NCBI GenBank assembly: GCA_050084985.1
Contig: JBITNC010000001.1
Span: 112,406,001-112,470,000 of the forward strand
Length of the DNA: 64,000 bases
From: Nageia nagi
Lineage: Eukaryota > Pinophyta
Reading direction: 5' to 3'
Shown one piece after another: positions 49,471-61,629 of this stretch. The notes under the pieces are model-generated. The model was given only the letters and a program-made list of their open reading frames with translations, ran no database searches and was not told where the DNA came from. Within the stretch, counting starts at the first letter, position 1. Each line of letters begins with the position of its first letter. The position numbers and the translations under genes were made by a program.

Positions 49471-50480
49471 TTATAAAATATCATTGTCAACCTTAATTAT
49501 AAATAAATTTCATTAAAAACATGTTAAATGTATTCCAAGAATGTAGTTAAATATAATTTAGGGCAAAATTTTGATTAAATTTATGCAAAAAAGTAGCCAT
49601 TATGAAACATGGAGAGCTAAAAGCTTATACCTAAACCACTAAAAACTTGGACCACTATGGTCATGAGGGTTAATCCTGATGATATTGTTCCTAAGAAATT
49701 GGAGATAAGAATAATTGAGATTGTGGCTAGGCTTACCATTGTCAAGGATATTTTAGATAATTTAAGGGATAAGTAAAGGAATACTTTGATCAAATGCTTC
49801 ATTTCACTAATATCAAACTTAGATCATATTAATCACTGAACTAGTAAACATTGTAAAGTATCTCGATAAGTTGATATGGTTGCCTTCCCTCATGAATTTT
49901 TAGTCTTTATTTTCATAAGTGCATAAGACATGAACAAGGTTATGAAGTTGGGCCCTTCATTTCTAGGTTAGAAGGTGCCACTTTTAAAGTTTTGGCATGC
50001 TAGTTACTATCTTAAGAAGGATAACATTTATGTTGCTCTTGTATGGGTCAATTTACCTAGTTTACCATCATATTATTTGGATATAAGTATGATTATTTGA
50101 ATTACAAATATATTAGAATTATTATTCTTAATTGAAAAAAATAACTAGAATTGAGAATAGAATGAAGGAAGCTGAGTTTTACATTTACATTGACATTACG
50201 AAGGAATTAAGGTAAAATATCCATGTTGAGGAGGAAGATGGAGAAACTTGAGAACAATTAATAATTTATGAATATATGCCTATTAGTTATAGCATATGTA
50301 ACAAATTTGATTATTATGCCAAGGAATGTTTGGATAAGAAGGAGAAATAGAAGATGGAAGTCCATGAGTCGTAGAAGAGTAAAATACCCATTTGCAAAGG
50401 AATCAAGGATTCTAGAGAAATGAATGATTTCAAATAAATACAAGTGAAGGAAATTTTAAAATTTTGACCACTTATGAATG
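49471..50480 (+). pseudogene. LINE ORF1 remnant (DUF4283 and zinc-knuckle type), copy 2
   Basis: Copy of 34,213-35,295. VWVNLPSLPSYYLDIS near 50,043-50,090 is the DUF4283 block, and YSICNKFDYYAKECLDKKE near 50,287-50,345 is the CCHC knuckle, here with the last cysteine retained and the first one and the histidine lost. Stops throughout. Confidence 0.65.
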
Positions 50481-52229
50481 TAGGAAACTATTTCATCATT
50501 TGAATCCAAATGAAGGTATTAAAATAGGTAAAATTATAGAGTAAGAGAGTTTCCATTGTAATTATTAGTGTAAAAATAATAACTAGCGATGACAAAATGG
50601 AGGAAGACAAAAGTAGGAAGTGACAAAGAAGTGAAGTAGGAAATATAAAAATTAAAGAGATAGATAAAGATAGGTCATTAAGAGGTGATGGAGAAATAGG
50701 AAAATATTAAGAAATGGAGGTTGATGATGGAAAGACACCTCCCACAAGAAGACATTTTGATAATACAATGACAAAGGTATAATATATAGGTAAAGGACAT
50801 ATTGGGAGGATGCCAAATTATGAATGAAGAATATAACTAAGTATATTACCAATAAAACATAATGCACTCTAGAAAAGAGTAATGGTTGCAAGGTCCCATG
50901 TGGTACTCAATGATTATTCTTAGTTAAAATATATGAGGATGTAATACCCAAAATAGGTAGAGGATCATCAAGTTCATATAAAGGGAAGTTCGTATAGATT
51001 TGTTATTTATATAAGATATAAAGATGAAGAAGGATAAGGTGGTAGAAGTGAAAAAGAAAGTTTTAAAGGGAGTATATTTTTTTTGGGGAGAATACAATTC
51101 CCTTTCAATGGATCTATTTATATTATGAAACTCGACTATTATTAAAGGTACTCCCTTCTCAAATACATCTAATAGATATCATCATTCACATAGGAGGATA
51201 ACTAGAAGAAGATGGGTCCATGAAATGGTAAAAAAGTGGATTTATTTTCCTTGATTTTCAGATTTGGTCATAATTGAACTCAACCTTTGAAGCCCTTGGA
51301 GTTGGAATCTTGAAAAATGTCACTAGGATGAAAATGTCAATAAGAAAATAATTGATGACTTTTTTCTTAGATCTACATATTTGATAATCAATAATACCAT
51401 TATGCAATTTTGTTCTAAATCTTAGATATTTTTCTAAATATATAACATACATTTCCATATTTCTAAGTTTATCGAACATCAATTGAAAGCTATTTCTAGT
51501 AACATAATAGTCTTGTTTAGAAAAGCATAGACTTTGTGTGTGGGAAGGAAAAGATTGGAGAATAGTTGCATAAGTGGCACCAAATAGAATTTTTATATTT
51601 TAAGTTGTCTCCTTGGATTGATACCACCGTTGTTCTTATGATATTATATATGTTACCAATGGCTTTGATGTAGCCATCTATCTCTTTTTCACAGGATTTA
51701 TAGCTCCATAACATGAATGCACAAGAACTTTTGAAATTATTTGCAATGTTTAAGATGTGTTTTGTAGAAAACATATTGTATAAGGGAAACAATAACATGA
51801 TTTTAACATTTTTAATTTATTCAAACATATTAATAGCCTATGCTCACTAGTAAGCAATGAAAACTTCATGAACATCATGATAGGTAGTTTCAATTTAGAT
51901 AGTTAGAGAAAAATATCATACATTTTAAAAGTAATCACTCATTTTCAAACTAAAGATATTTATGACATGAAATGTATATAATTAAAATTTACGATGATAC
52001 ATCTAATCATTTACGAAGTCTAATATATTTAGTAAATAAAAGATGATAAACTTGATTGAATGTTTGAAATATACCATAAGAGATAATAGATGGTATACAA
52101 CAACTAATAAATATAATTTAAACTAAGAGATAGCATGAATTAAAAATAAAAATAAAGTAAAAATAAAATTAAAAATTATGTAGATAAAATTATCATATAG
52201 TATGAACGGATTAAATGGATATTGTAAGT
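50481..52229. repeat. Repeat-derived spacer with unidentified - strand frames
   Basis: 50,481-51,190 matches 35,296-35,870, and 51,890-52,229 matches 40,421-40,820. Between them, - strand frames of 74 codons (51,258-51,482) and 93 codons (51,517-51,798) show no domain I recognise. Part of the first recurs near 40,290-40,400 and 60,490-60,610, so it is repeat-derived. Confidence 0.5.
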
Positions 52230-52699
52230 AAATTTGACATAAAAAATACCTTTACACATAAAAGATATCCTTACCTATTTCCACTCACATAAAATTTATT
52301 TTCCACCATTCCTAAAAACAAAATGATGCTCCTCCTCCGCACCCAAAAAATTCTACTTTACCTTGTCAAGTATTGACGATGTGCCTCCCAGCCCTTTCGA
52401 GCTCTCCTAAGCACTAAGGGATGTGAAGAAGAGATCCAATTTCCCTCCGCCCAAGACATTTGTGTTGGTTTCTTTTAAAACCTCTCTTATCGATTCTCTC
52501 ATTATCAAAAATCAAATTAATTTTGAAATTCAAATGCTTACTACTATCTCTTAAATTTGAAATATTATTCATGGCAAGAAGATTTAAAATAATATCTCGT
52601 ATCCTTCACATTTACTTTATTATATGAATTATCTTTATCATGTAATATATCCTTTTTTTTAACTTATGTTTTTCCTTGCTATGTCTAGGAGACATAGCC
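52230..52699. repeat. Repeat block downstream of dioxygenase relic 4
   Basis: Matches 30,779-31,214 and 40,820-41,239. No gene. Confidence 0.7.
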
Positions 52700-53395
52700 A
52701 TGATCACTTGTCGAGGAAGCTACATAATCTACGCACATGCGTATCTCTCAATGAAAGTGGCCTTTTCTTCTTCAGAATTGTGCATCTCTATGAGATACTG
52801 CTTAAATTGGGAAAATGTTAAAGGCCTATAACGTCGTGCATTCTGGTCGTCAACCAGTTCAGGAGGTGCCCAAATCTCTTTCTCATTTGGAAAATAAATA
52901 GAATAACCTAGCGATATGAGATCCATCCACCCGTTGAGGACAACTCGGTGCTCCACGCTGCGCTACCTTCTGTTGCTTCATGCGTGCACTCAACGAAGAT
53001 TACATTAATTTGTAACTACAAAACATTAGAAAAACCATGACAAGACTAACCGGTGTTGATAAGGAATGAGTTCAATAATGGCTTGATGTTCAACCATGTG
53101 CCTTCCTTTTGATCTAATCTGGAGGCCACCCTTGTTATCTTGGTAAAGGATAGTAATTCTCGATATCCAAGTCAAGACTTGCGAGAATAATTTGGTGATT
53201 GTTCGTACAAGATCTTTCTAGAAAAGCATGCACGTTTGAATAGTTTTGCTGGAATGGGATAGGAGCAATGAATTATATTTAACTTGTAAGATGAAAATAT
53301 GTTTATAAGCATAGGAAGACAACATATTAGAAAAATGGATTTCCTTTTTGTGGCCATATTTTACGAGACATTTGAAGGACTGAATCAGAATGACG
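52700..53395 (-). pseudogene. Dioxygenase (2OGD) pseudogene 4, decayed
   Basis: Exon 3 is still open (52,956-52,729, 75 codons): MEHRVVLNGW keeps the second iron-ligand His, but the 2-oxoglutarate-binding RxS reads LIS. FPNEKEIWAPPELVDDQNAR and YRPLTFSQFKQYL follow. Exon 2 (about 53,210-53,040) is recognisable but lacks the stretch with HTD. Intron 1 and the end of exon 1 (53,360-53,210, MATKRKSIF) are present; the first part of exon 1 is missing, cut at about 53,400. It shares exon 3 features with pseudogene 1. Confidence 0.8.
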
Positions 53396-53404
53396 TGAAT
53401 CTAA

Positions 53405-54376
53405 ATGTATTGGGTTAGATGAAAAATTAAATAATTATATATCTTGTTATTAGAATAAACAAAAAAATATATATTAACATATATTTGATGTTAGATTCAA
53501 AGGTAAATTCTTTTTGTATACTTTTTAATCTTATGGATAATTATGGATAATTAGGTGTCGCACTTCTTTTGTGCAATAGAAACATGGAAGGGTTAATAAA
53601 TAAAATAATCAATATAAAAATCATTTCATATGATAAGATTACATTATTTCATTTCATTCAATAGTTTTTACAGATAAACATTCAATTTACCAATTTACAA
53701 ATAAAAGATTTACCATCCAATTAAATAATTCAATTTATTGATAAAAATAAGTGTTGATATTTTAATGTCATGTGCTTTATAAATAACCATTGAAATAAAT
53801 TTTAATAAAGATGTATCTAAAATAATATGAATTGTTAAAATATATATTGATGATGATTAAGAAGATATAATTTACATGATGACAAATAGTTTTATACACA
53901 ATTAGTATCACCATCCAATCTACTAACTCAATTTCAATTCATAAAAATAAATAAGTGTTATCATTTTTTTTCATTTGCTTTAGTGATAAGCATCAAAATA
54001 AATTTGAATAAAGATTTATGTAAAATATTATGAAATTTTAAAATATATATATCGATTATGATCAAGAATATAAAACATACATAACAAGAAATATTTTCTA
54101 CATATAAAATTTATATTACCATCCAATCCAACAATTTAATTTATCCATAAATTCAAACATGTAGTTTTTTCTTTTATATAACTCTAAACCAAAATAGTTT
54201 TCAATTCTAAAAATTTGATTTGAATAAAGTATGCTAAATATAGTAAGAATGTATCATGTATAATATTTTTTACAGGCATGAATACAAGATCTTAGAGTAT
54301 GTATTTCATTGGAATATTATAAGACACTTTATTTTAGTCTTTGATATTTATAACCCAAGGTTGTAGGAAGATATTT
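53405..54376. repeat. Repeat block R, left part, split by a LINE
   Basis: Matches 39,205-40,173. It ends with the 16-bp target duplication TTGTAGGAAGATATTT (54,361-54,376); the rest of the block resumes at 60,299. Confidence 0.85.
54361..54376. repeat. Left target-site duplication of the LINE
   Basis: TTGTAGGAAGATATTT, identical to 60,299-60,314. Confidence 0.9.
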
Positions 54377-54799
54377 TTTTATTCATTTTTATTAGAACGA
54401 TATTAATCGAAAAAGAAATTTGAGTTTTGAAAGGACCTCAAATGCCTTGTACAAAAAACAATAGAGAGTTGAATCTATTTTTCTCTATCATACACAAACA
54501 GAGTGAAGCAGATCTCTATCAAGTATAAACCATACACCAAAAAAATACCATAAGGTAATTATCATTACATCGTAAAAGTATAAGAGTTGGTCCATCAATT
54601 GATCAAAAGAGAGTAAAATGATGTATTATGTATAGACTATATCTATCTTCTTATCAAATACCAATGCCCTTTGATCACTCAGCTCAATAAAAACCAATGC
54701 CCCTTCCATTCTACTCTGATTTGGTATTACTATATTAGTAGGGTGGAGATAAATATTCCAATCTAACTGTATTATTATTATGGTAATCCTTTGCTTTAT

Positions 54800-55420
54800 A
54801 ATGACCTTGTACTCAAGGTCATCATTAATATGAAAGGTGGCATGAGATCATTGTCTTGTCATTCTTATGAATATGTACTCTCCATTGGTTATCCTTCTCA
54901 TAATGTGGACATCACACCTATCAAGGAGCCCTTCCTCCTTGACTCCATCACCCTCACCATTTTGGGATTTTTTAATCATTTGGTCTTACAAAAAAAATTT
55001 AAATCTTGATAGTACTTCCTTATCCTTGAAGTACACCATCATATTTTCTACAAATCTAAGAGTCATAATTTTGAAAACTTCTTATGCTTTATTTTCTTCA
55101 TTTCCAAACACTTGACTATTTCACTACTTCCATATTTGCCACCTCATATGCCCATTTAACATTGTCCAACATTTATAGTACCATTTAGTTTTCTCCCAAG
55201 GTGCCTACTATTCTATGCATTATTTAGCATCCTTTGGTAATATCCATTGTATCTTCATTTTTTTACATATCATAACCTAAATATTTTTTGTATATTCATA
55301 ATGTAAGAAAATGTGATCTATACTCTCTTCCTCTCTTTTGCATAGTACACAATTATTAACCATATTAAAACCCCTTCTTTGTAGATTGCTTATTGTTAAT
55401 AGTCTTTTCTTAGTAACAAG
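54800..55420 (-). pseudogene. LINE ORF2: C-terminal zinc-binding (zf-RVT) region
   Basis: NLQRRGFNMVNNCVLCKREE with ESIDHIFLHYEY (55,392-55,305) matches the zf-RVT pattern LQRRGxxLxxxCxLCxxxEESxDHLFxHC, with the last Cys changed to Tyr. A QIWK...NSQVF piece (about 55,140-55,080) is the usual C-terminal IWxxRNxRxF block. Confidence 0.8.
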
Positions 55421-56024
55421 CTAAAGAAATAAGGCATTCTTGGGTGTTAACCTTGCATTCCAAATATTCTTCTATATTTTCCTCCTCTTTCTTTTTCTAG
55501 AGATGTTACTTAGAGCAATGACTACCTCTTTAACCTTATATTATCCATCAATCCTTAGTTTCCATTAAAGTTTCCCTTCTTAACCATTGAGATTGATATG
55601 AAATCTTTTAGTTCCTTTTGTAACTACATTAGTTATTTTGCTATTCTACCTCTAATTGGCCTGTGAATCTACCAACTAATAGTATCCTTCTTAAGGTACT
55701 TATCAATTGGACTCCCCTGATATTTCAAATCCCACTCAATACCTTATTTATAATCCTTTACTTCAATTAGTGGTTCCTCCTTAAACCATGCATCTTCCCA
55801 TATGTATACTTGCCAACCATTTCATGGGTGCCATCTAATAGCATCTTGAATGTAGGACCTTACTTCTACTATACCATTTCAAAAAGCTTAGCTATATGGT
55901 GGATTCTAAATTCTCAATATGCAATTTTGGCCCATCATATATATCTCCTTACAAGTGTGAACCCATTCCTTCTCTTCATTCGAAGCTATCTTTCAAACCA
56001 ATTTTTTTCTCAAATCTTGACCAC

Positions 56025-57770
56025 TTACTTTATTTTCCTCAACCCCAATCCTCCTTGGTCTTTTTCCATGCAAACAAAATTCCAACTTACTAGAGTGATT
56101 TTTCTCTTCTCTAAATCTACTAACCACAAGAATTTTTTGCAAATTTTAGTTATCTTATCACTAATAGTTATAGGTAATTTAAAGTCCATTGCAATATAAA
56201 CATGTATGCTTTGAAGAACGGATTTGATGAGGACAAGTTTAGTTGCATAGCTCAAATATTTTTCCTTCCATCTTGTGAGTTTATTTTAGATTTTTTGAAC
56301 TAACATGTTCCAATATTGAGATTTGAGTCTTCCAAGAAAAAGAGGCATTCTTGGATATTCGGTTTGTAATGCATTAGTTTTACACCTCCATATCTTAGTA
56401 ATACTCTTCTTACTAGCTTCTAAAGAGTTCAAAAAGTAAATCTTAGTATTTTCTAAAATTTTTTTGGTGTGACACTTTTTCATACATATTTAGAACCTTA
56501 TTAAATTGAATTTCCTCCCTACTTTTAGTTTTACCAACAAAGATAGTATTTTTCACAAATTGATGGTGAGTTGCGGCCTTACAATTAGGAGATGGAATAG
56601 CCCCTTTCAAATTTTGAGTTTCCTTATACTATTTTAGTGTCCTTCCCATACATCTATCATTATGATGAACAAATAGGGGGATATTGGGTTTCATTGTATA
56701 AGCCCTCTTTGGGAGTTAAAATAACCCATTACTTCTCCATTGATGATAATAGAAAATATAGGTGAAGATATACACTTTGTAATCTAATTTATTCAAGTTT
56801 CGCCAAACACAAACTTAGCTAAAACCAAATTCAAAATAGCCCAATTCACCCTATCATAAGCCCTGTCCACATCCAACTTTACCACCATAGTCAAAGTTTT
56901 CTTGTTATGCATTGAATTAAGGACCTCATGTATCTAAATAATTCCATTCATGATTTTCCTCCCTTTGACAAATCCATTTTACTTTATATATATGATTTGA
57001 GACATTAGTGGTTTTAGCCTTTCTACAATTATTTTTGTTATAATTTTATAGATTATATTGTAAACACTAATTAGGTTATAGTATTCAAGCTTCTTTTCTT
57101 CTTGTGTCTTAGGGATTAAGGTCAAGAATGTGTTATTCCATTATTTTAGTAATTTTCTCTTTTTAAAGAATTATTTTATAGCATACCACACATCTTTTCC
57201 TATAATTTTCTAATTTTTTAGAAAAATCTAGTTGGAAAGCCATTCGATGTAGGAGCTTTGTTAACTTCCATTAGGAAAATTACCTATTTGACTTCTTCTA
57301 TGGTTTGCTATTCTAGTGCTTTATTTTGTTGATCTATTCTAATTTTTGGTATATTTTCAATAATTTTTGTATTGACTATAAGGTTGTTTCTTTCATCCAC
57401 TATCAGCAATTCTTTGTAGAATCTCATTGCTTCTTGCTTAGTTTCTTTTTCTTCTAAAGTTGAAACACTATTTGATATTTTAAAATAATTAATCTTGTTG
57501 TAATTTCTCTTTATTATAATGATGATTCTAAATAATTTTATATTTTTATCTCCTTCTTTGAAGTAGGCACTCTAGATTTCTATCTCCATAGTTGTTCCTC
57601 TAGAGAGATAGTATTATAGAATTCTTCTAGAAGTAACTTTTCTTCCTTATCTAGCTCACTTGTGCTTCCTATACTTAGTATTTTATTCATAATTTTTTCT
57701 AATTTTTCTTTCATTTGAATCTTTTTGAAATGCACATTTTTGAACATTTTTTTGTCCTTGATTTTCAAAT
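56025..57770 (-). pseudogene. LINE ORF2: reverse transcriptase region
   Basis: Read on the - strand: ISLEEQLWR (57,600-57,580) is the linker before the polymerase. KLDVDRAYDRVNW near 56,878-56,840 is the N-terminal palm block. MPLFLGRLKSQYW near 56,350-56,310 and YATKLVLIKSVLQSI with KKFLW and GGLGLRKIK (56,255-56,025) are the C-terminal part. All lie in canonical order; stops separate the segments. Confidence 0.9.
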
Positions 57771-57899
57771 TTCTTTTGACTTCATCTAGTTTCTTGACTA
57801 ACCTATAGATGGTTGTTCCCTTAATCTTTAACTTCTACCATTATGTAAGCTTGTATTTGAAGTTTGGATGAGACATACACATATTTTTAAACCTAGAGG

Positions 57900-58660
57900 G
57901 GGATTTTTTCTTTACTATTTTTTTCATTTTAAGCTCTATCTATCTGTGATCTGAAGATATTCTTGATAGAGAATTTATAATGGCATTGGGATAATTATCT
58001 AGCCATTCTTAGGTAACTACTCTTCTATCTAATCTTCTTATTATAAAACCCACCTTAATCCATCTATTGGACCAAGTATATTTATTCACTTTTAAATTGA
58101 GATCAATCAAAGCATTGTCATCAAGAAAATATTTGAAATCTTCCATTCTAGTGGTCATATTGAGTCTACCTTCATATTTATCCTCTATATTCAATGAAGT
58201 ATTAAAATCTCCTCCTATAAGCCAAGGCATATTTGGAAACATTTTCTTATGATTTGATAGAAATTATCATAACTATCTTCTCCTTATTAGAATATTAGGA
58301 GTGTAGATGTTAGATATAATGAAACTATAGTTTGTAGACTTACATATGATTTTTATAGATAAACATCTATTAGAGGGGCATTATATTTTTTCTACATCAA
58401 TTTTCCTAAGATCCCATAAGATACAAAGTCCACCTGCATTTCCTTCTACTATGATAGCTTCATATTTGGCTTCACTTCATATCTTTTTAGCTATTTTTTG
58501 AATCTTTTGTTGCTTTATTTTGGTTTCTTGTATTAGTAACATATTTGGTTTACTCTCTCCCCTCAAGTCTCTAACAATATTTTGCTTTCTAGGTAGATTG
58601 AATCCCTAGATATTTTAACATATGATGTTCATCATCATATTCTTTTAACAACACTTTAAT
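57900..58660 (-). pseudogene. LINE ORF2: AP-like endonuclease region
   Basis: The open frame 58,242-58,009 contains WLIGGDFNTSLN, MEDFKYFLDD, LIDLNL, YTWSNRW and RRLDR. These match the plant LINE endonuclease order (GGDFN, DLGLxGxxYTWSN, RLDR). This domain nicks the target DNA. Upstream parts are broken by stops. Confidence 0.85.
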
Positions 58661-58739
58661 CATAAGTTTTTCTCCCTTAATTTCTTTTTTTCTCATTCAG
58701 TATGGTTCTATTTTTCCATCTTTTGCTAGATTTTTTGTG

Positions 58740-60050
58740 ATCCTTCTTAGTGTAACCTATTTTGTATTTTGCATTCGAGCCTTGGGTATTCCTTTTTTAT
58801 TGTTCTTTTTTCCCTTCCACCTTATTTTTATTTTCCTACTCCTTATTTTCTATATCCTCCTCTTCATCATCTTCCATATGATCCTCTTCTTCTTTTTCCT
58901 TATTTTTCTCCTCCTCTACATCTTCCTTATTTTTTTCATACATTTTCTCTAATTCTTATCCCTCAATATTTGTTATTTGTATGATTACGTTTGTACTACC
59001 TATCAAATCATCCATTTCTTGTGTCAATTCTTCCTCATTGGTCATCTTTTGGAATTGAGTTTCTTCTATTTGAGAAGCCATTGTACCTTCTTATTCTTTC
59101 ATTAAATTATGCAACATCTTAAAAGAATTCCCTTTTAGGGATGAATCTACCTTGTGTGGTTGTTTTTATCCATATTTTTCAAAATATTAGCTATTTTGTT
59201 TTTTATATTTAACTCTATGACCTCTTCATTTTCATCTTATCTAGATGTTTTGGTTGATTATTGATTTACTTCCTTATTCTTACCTTTTTTTGGTCGGTTG
59301 GTTGGTTTCATTCTCTTGGTTTCCATGTTCCCCCATTATATGATTAGGTATATAATAGTGGTTATAGCTTTGTTGATTTGGCTGTGGCCCTTGCTATTCT
59401 TGTTACATGTTTCTCTTGAGATAATCTTTTTCTATATGTCCATATCTATTACACCTAACACAAATTATTAGATGTATATCGAATGATATCTTCTAGATGT
59501 ATTTTTATCTTTTATTTTTTAGATATATATTCATCTTTATAGGCTTTGGGATGTTTATATTGGCACATAATCTTGCTATCTAGTAAGTCTATCTAGATGT
59601 TGAATTCTTTTCTATATGTATATTCAACCATTGTTTAGGAAATACCAACAATTATTTCTTCAAACTATAATTTAGAGTTTTGTAAAAGATTCATTTTGAG
59701 GATTGAATCCTTCATACCATTTATTTAGATGTAGTACATTTTTCTAGAACCTCAAGACCCTTTTTCCATTACCTAGTGGAGATCTTCATCCAGATTGAAA
59801 TTAAACATTAAGAAATATTTTGCAAGTGTTACCATTTCCACCTCTCCTTTGAGTTTCCATAATATTTTTATCCATCTCCTTATATTTTCAAGTATTGGCA
59901 TTATTCCCATGAACTTTCCAATAATGGTAATTTTTCTAGATTCTAGCATCTTATCATATCTAGCATCTAGGATAACTATTCTTAACATACCTTTATCAAA
60001 GTCTACCTTCTACAAAATGATTGACATGCCTAGTTCGATTCCATGTCATA
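58740..60050 (-). pseudogene. LINE ORF1 (DUF4283, zinc knuckle, acidic tail)
   Basis: Read on the - strand. GKFMGIMPILENIRRWIKIL and LAKYFLMFNFNLDEDL (59,988-59,773) are the DUF4283 start. ICVRCNRYGHIEKDY near 59,470-59,425 is a CCHC knuckle with the last Cys changed to Tyr. A Glu/Asp/Lys-rich tail near 58,955-58,830 contains KNKEDVEEEKNKEKEEED. ORF1 proteins bind the element's RNA. Stops interrupt the frame. Confidence 0.75.
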
Positions 60051-60298
60051 AAATATTTTGAAGTACTTAGTAAAAGGGTAAAAAAGCATAGGAACCCCCC
60101 ATTGGGTAGGTCCATTTTGGACTAAAACAAATCACATGCAAAGTTAGAGATACCTATAAAGCATCCTATCTTACTGTGTCCACATCTTTGTAAAACCTTC
60201 TATGGTTTTTTCTATGCCCTACCCACTTGGAACACCTACCTACTACAATTTTTAATCAAACCCTTGCTTACCTGCTGAAGTTTTCTATCATGTTTTAT

Positions 60299-60314
60299 TT
60301 GTAGGAAGATATTT
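60299..60314. repeat. Right target-site duplication of the LINE
   Basis: TTGTAGGAAGATATTT, identical to 54,361-54,376. The block R sequence resumes here. Confidence 0.9.
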
Positions 60315-60640
60315 ATTACTATAAAATTATATTTTAGGACAAATCAAAAAGTAGCATTTCATATAATTTTTATTGACCACCCCTTCCATAAAAAATATGT
60401 AGGATAAAAGTAAATTTTGCTATTAGCCTTTACTTTGAAGCACTCTACTTGTTCCCATGGATCCATGTTATTTAAGCAAAGAATTGATGACCTTTTTTCT
60501 CAGATCTACATATTTGACAAGAAATAAGACCATTATGTAATTTTATTCTAAATCTTAGATAGTTTTCCAAACATATAGCATATGTTTCCATATTTCTAAC
60601 TTTATCCAACTTCCATTAGAATAGGGAAAATTTTAAGGGA
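60299..60640. repeat. Repeat block R, right part
   Basis: Continues the match to 40,158-40,420 (for example ATTGACCACCCC near 60,372). It carries about 80 bp, near 60,430-60,510, not present at 40.3 kb; the last of these resemble 51,335-51,370. Confidence 0.75.
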
Positions 60641-60939
60641 CAAATTAGCAAATCAAGGATATAATTTTAAATATTTACTTTTCTATTTCACTAGTATAGC
60701 CCATGGTTGGTCCCACCTTAGAGTTAAAATTTTATAAAAATATTTATATTCTTGACCCATGTAGTAGACCATTCAATACAATTTCAAATATATTATCCTT
60801 TTTATTAAACTTAATTTAGTTCATTCACCTTCAAATTATAAAAAATTCCTAGCTAAATAGCCACTTATAGGAATATATATACATATCAAAGTCCTCAATC
60901 TAGATGATACCATGCCACCAAACCATGACATCAAAACTA
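60641..60939. other. AT-rich spacer, nothing recognised
   Basis: No open frame and no match to other parts of the window that I could see. Confidence 0.5.
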
Positions 60940-61370
60940 TGTTTCCTCTATAGTTAGGTCAGAAGCATTTTCTCTACAACTGGGTTGAATGTATTTCCTC
61001 TACTACTAGGTTAGAAACATTTCCTCTATTGCTAGGTCAAAAGCATATTCTCTACAACTAGATCAAGAGCATTTCCTTTGCTATTAGGTTAGGAGCATTT
61101 ACTATGGAGCTGAGTAGGGAGAAATTCCTCTACAATCGAGTAGGGAGCATTACTTTGGTAGCTACGTAGGGAGCATTTCTTTTGTAGCTAAGTAGGGAGC
61201 ATTTCCTCTATAGCCTAGTAGGTAGCATTTCTTTTGCAACTAGGTAGGAAACATTTTCTCTACAATCATGTAGGGAGCATTTCCTCTACAACTAGCTAGA
61301 AAGCATTTACTTTGTAACCAAGTAGGGAGCATTTCTTCTATAGCCAGGTGGAGAGAATTTTCTTGTATAC
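60940..61370. repeat. 30-bp minisatellite, about 14 copies
   Basis: The unit is approximately TAGGTAGGAAGCATTTCCTC followed by TACAACTA, with a regular 30-bp period and many substitutions. GGGAGCATTT recurs at 30-bp steps. The period is a multiple of three, but each frame has stops in several copies, so it is not a coding repeat now. Confidence 0.9.
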
Positions 61371-61440
61371 AATAGCCACTCATTTTCTAATATTTATTTT
61401 TTGAGAAAAAGGGATATGTAGCCACTCACTAAAAAGAGTT

Positions 61441-61616
61441 TTTCATGATCTTTCCAATGGTGTATCATTTCTCCACACTAGATGCTGATATAAAAGGTTA
61501 TGGGCAATAGTGTATGATTTGAAGATTAAAAAATATATCATTCACTTTCAAAGAGCCATAACATTTTGTAGAGACATCTAATAGAGGAAATGATATACCA
61601 TTAGAAAGTTCATGAA
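61441..61616. repeat. Imperfect long inverted repeat (hairpin or MITE-like)
   Basis: The left arm 61,441-61,520 pairs with the right arm about 61,535-61,616. TTTCATGATCTTTCCAATGG opposes the reverse complement TTTCATGAACTTTCTAATGG, and pairing continues inward through TATCATTTC, TAGATG and GTTATGG. I judge about 80% pairing over nearly 80 bp with a short AT-rich loop. It could be a foldback transposon/MITE or a transcribed hairpin. Confidence 0.7.
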
Positions 61617-61629
61617 AGATCAAGAGAGT

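Larger units (their letters stand above)
54377..60298 (-). mobile_element. Near full-length L1-type LINE
   Basis: A - strand non-LTR retrotransposon of about 5.9 kb flanked by identical 16-bp target duplications (54,361-54,376 and 60,299-60,314). A T-rich stretch right after the left duplication corresponds to the 3' poly-A tail. Order on the - strand: 5' leader (60,298-60,060), ORF1 (about 60,050-58,740), endonuclease, reverse transcriptase and a C-terminal zinc-binding domain (about 58,660-54,800). All frames carry stops, so it is inactive. The paralogous site at 40,158-40,175 lacks the element. Confidence 0.9.

Noticed and set aside
58737-58984. Two overlapping 71-codon + strand frames rich in Phe, Leu and Pro
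   Set aside because: They are the antisense of the acidic Lys/Glu tail of the LINE ORF1.
60940-61370. Possible CRISPR array
   Set aside because: The 30-bp units adjoin without spacers and vary along their length. This is a minisatellite in a plant genome.
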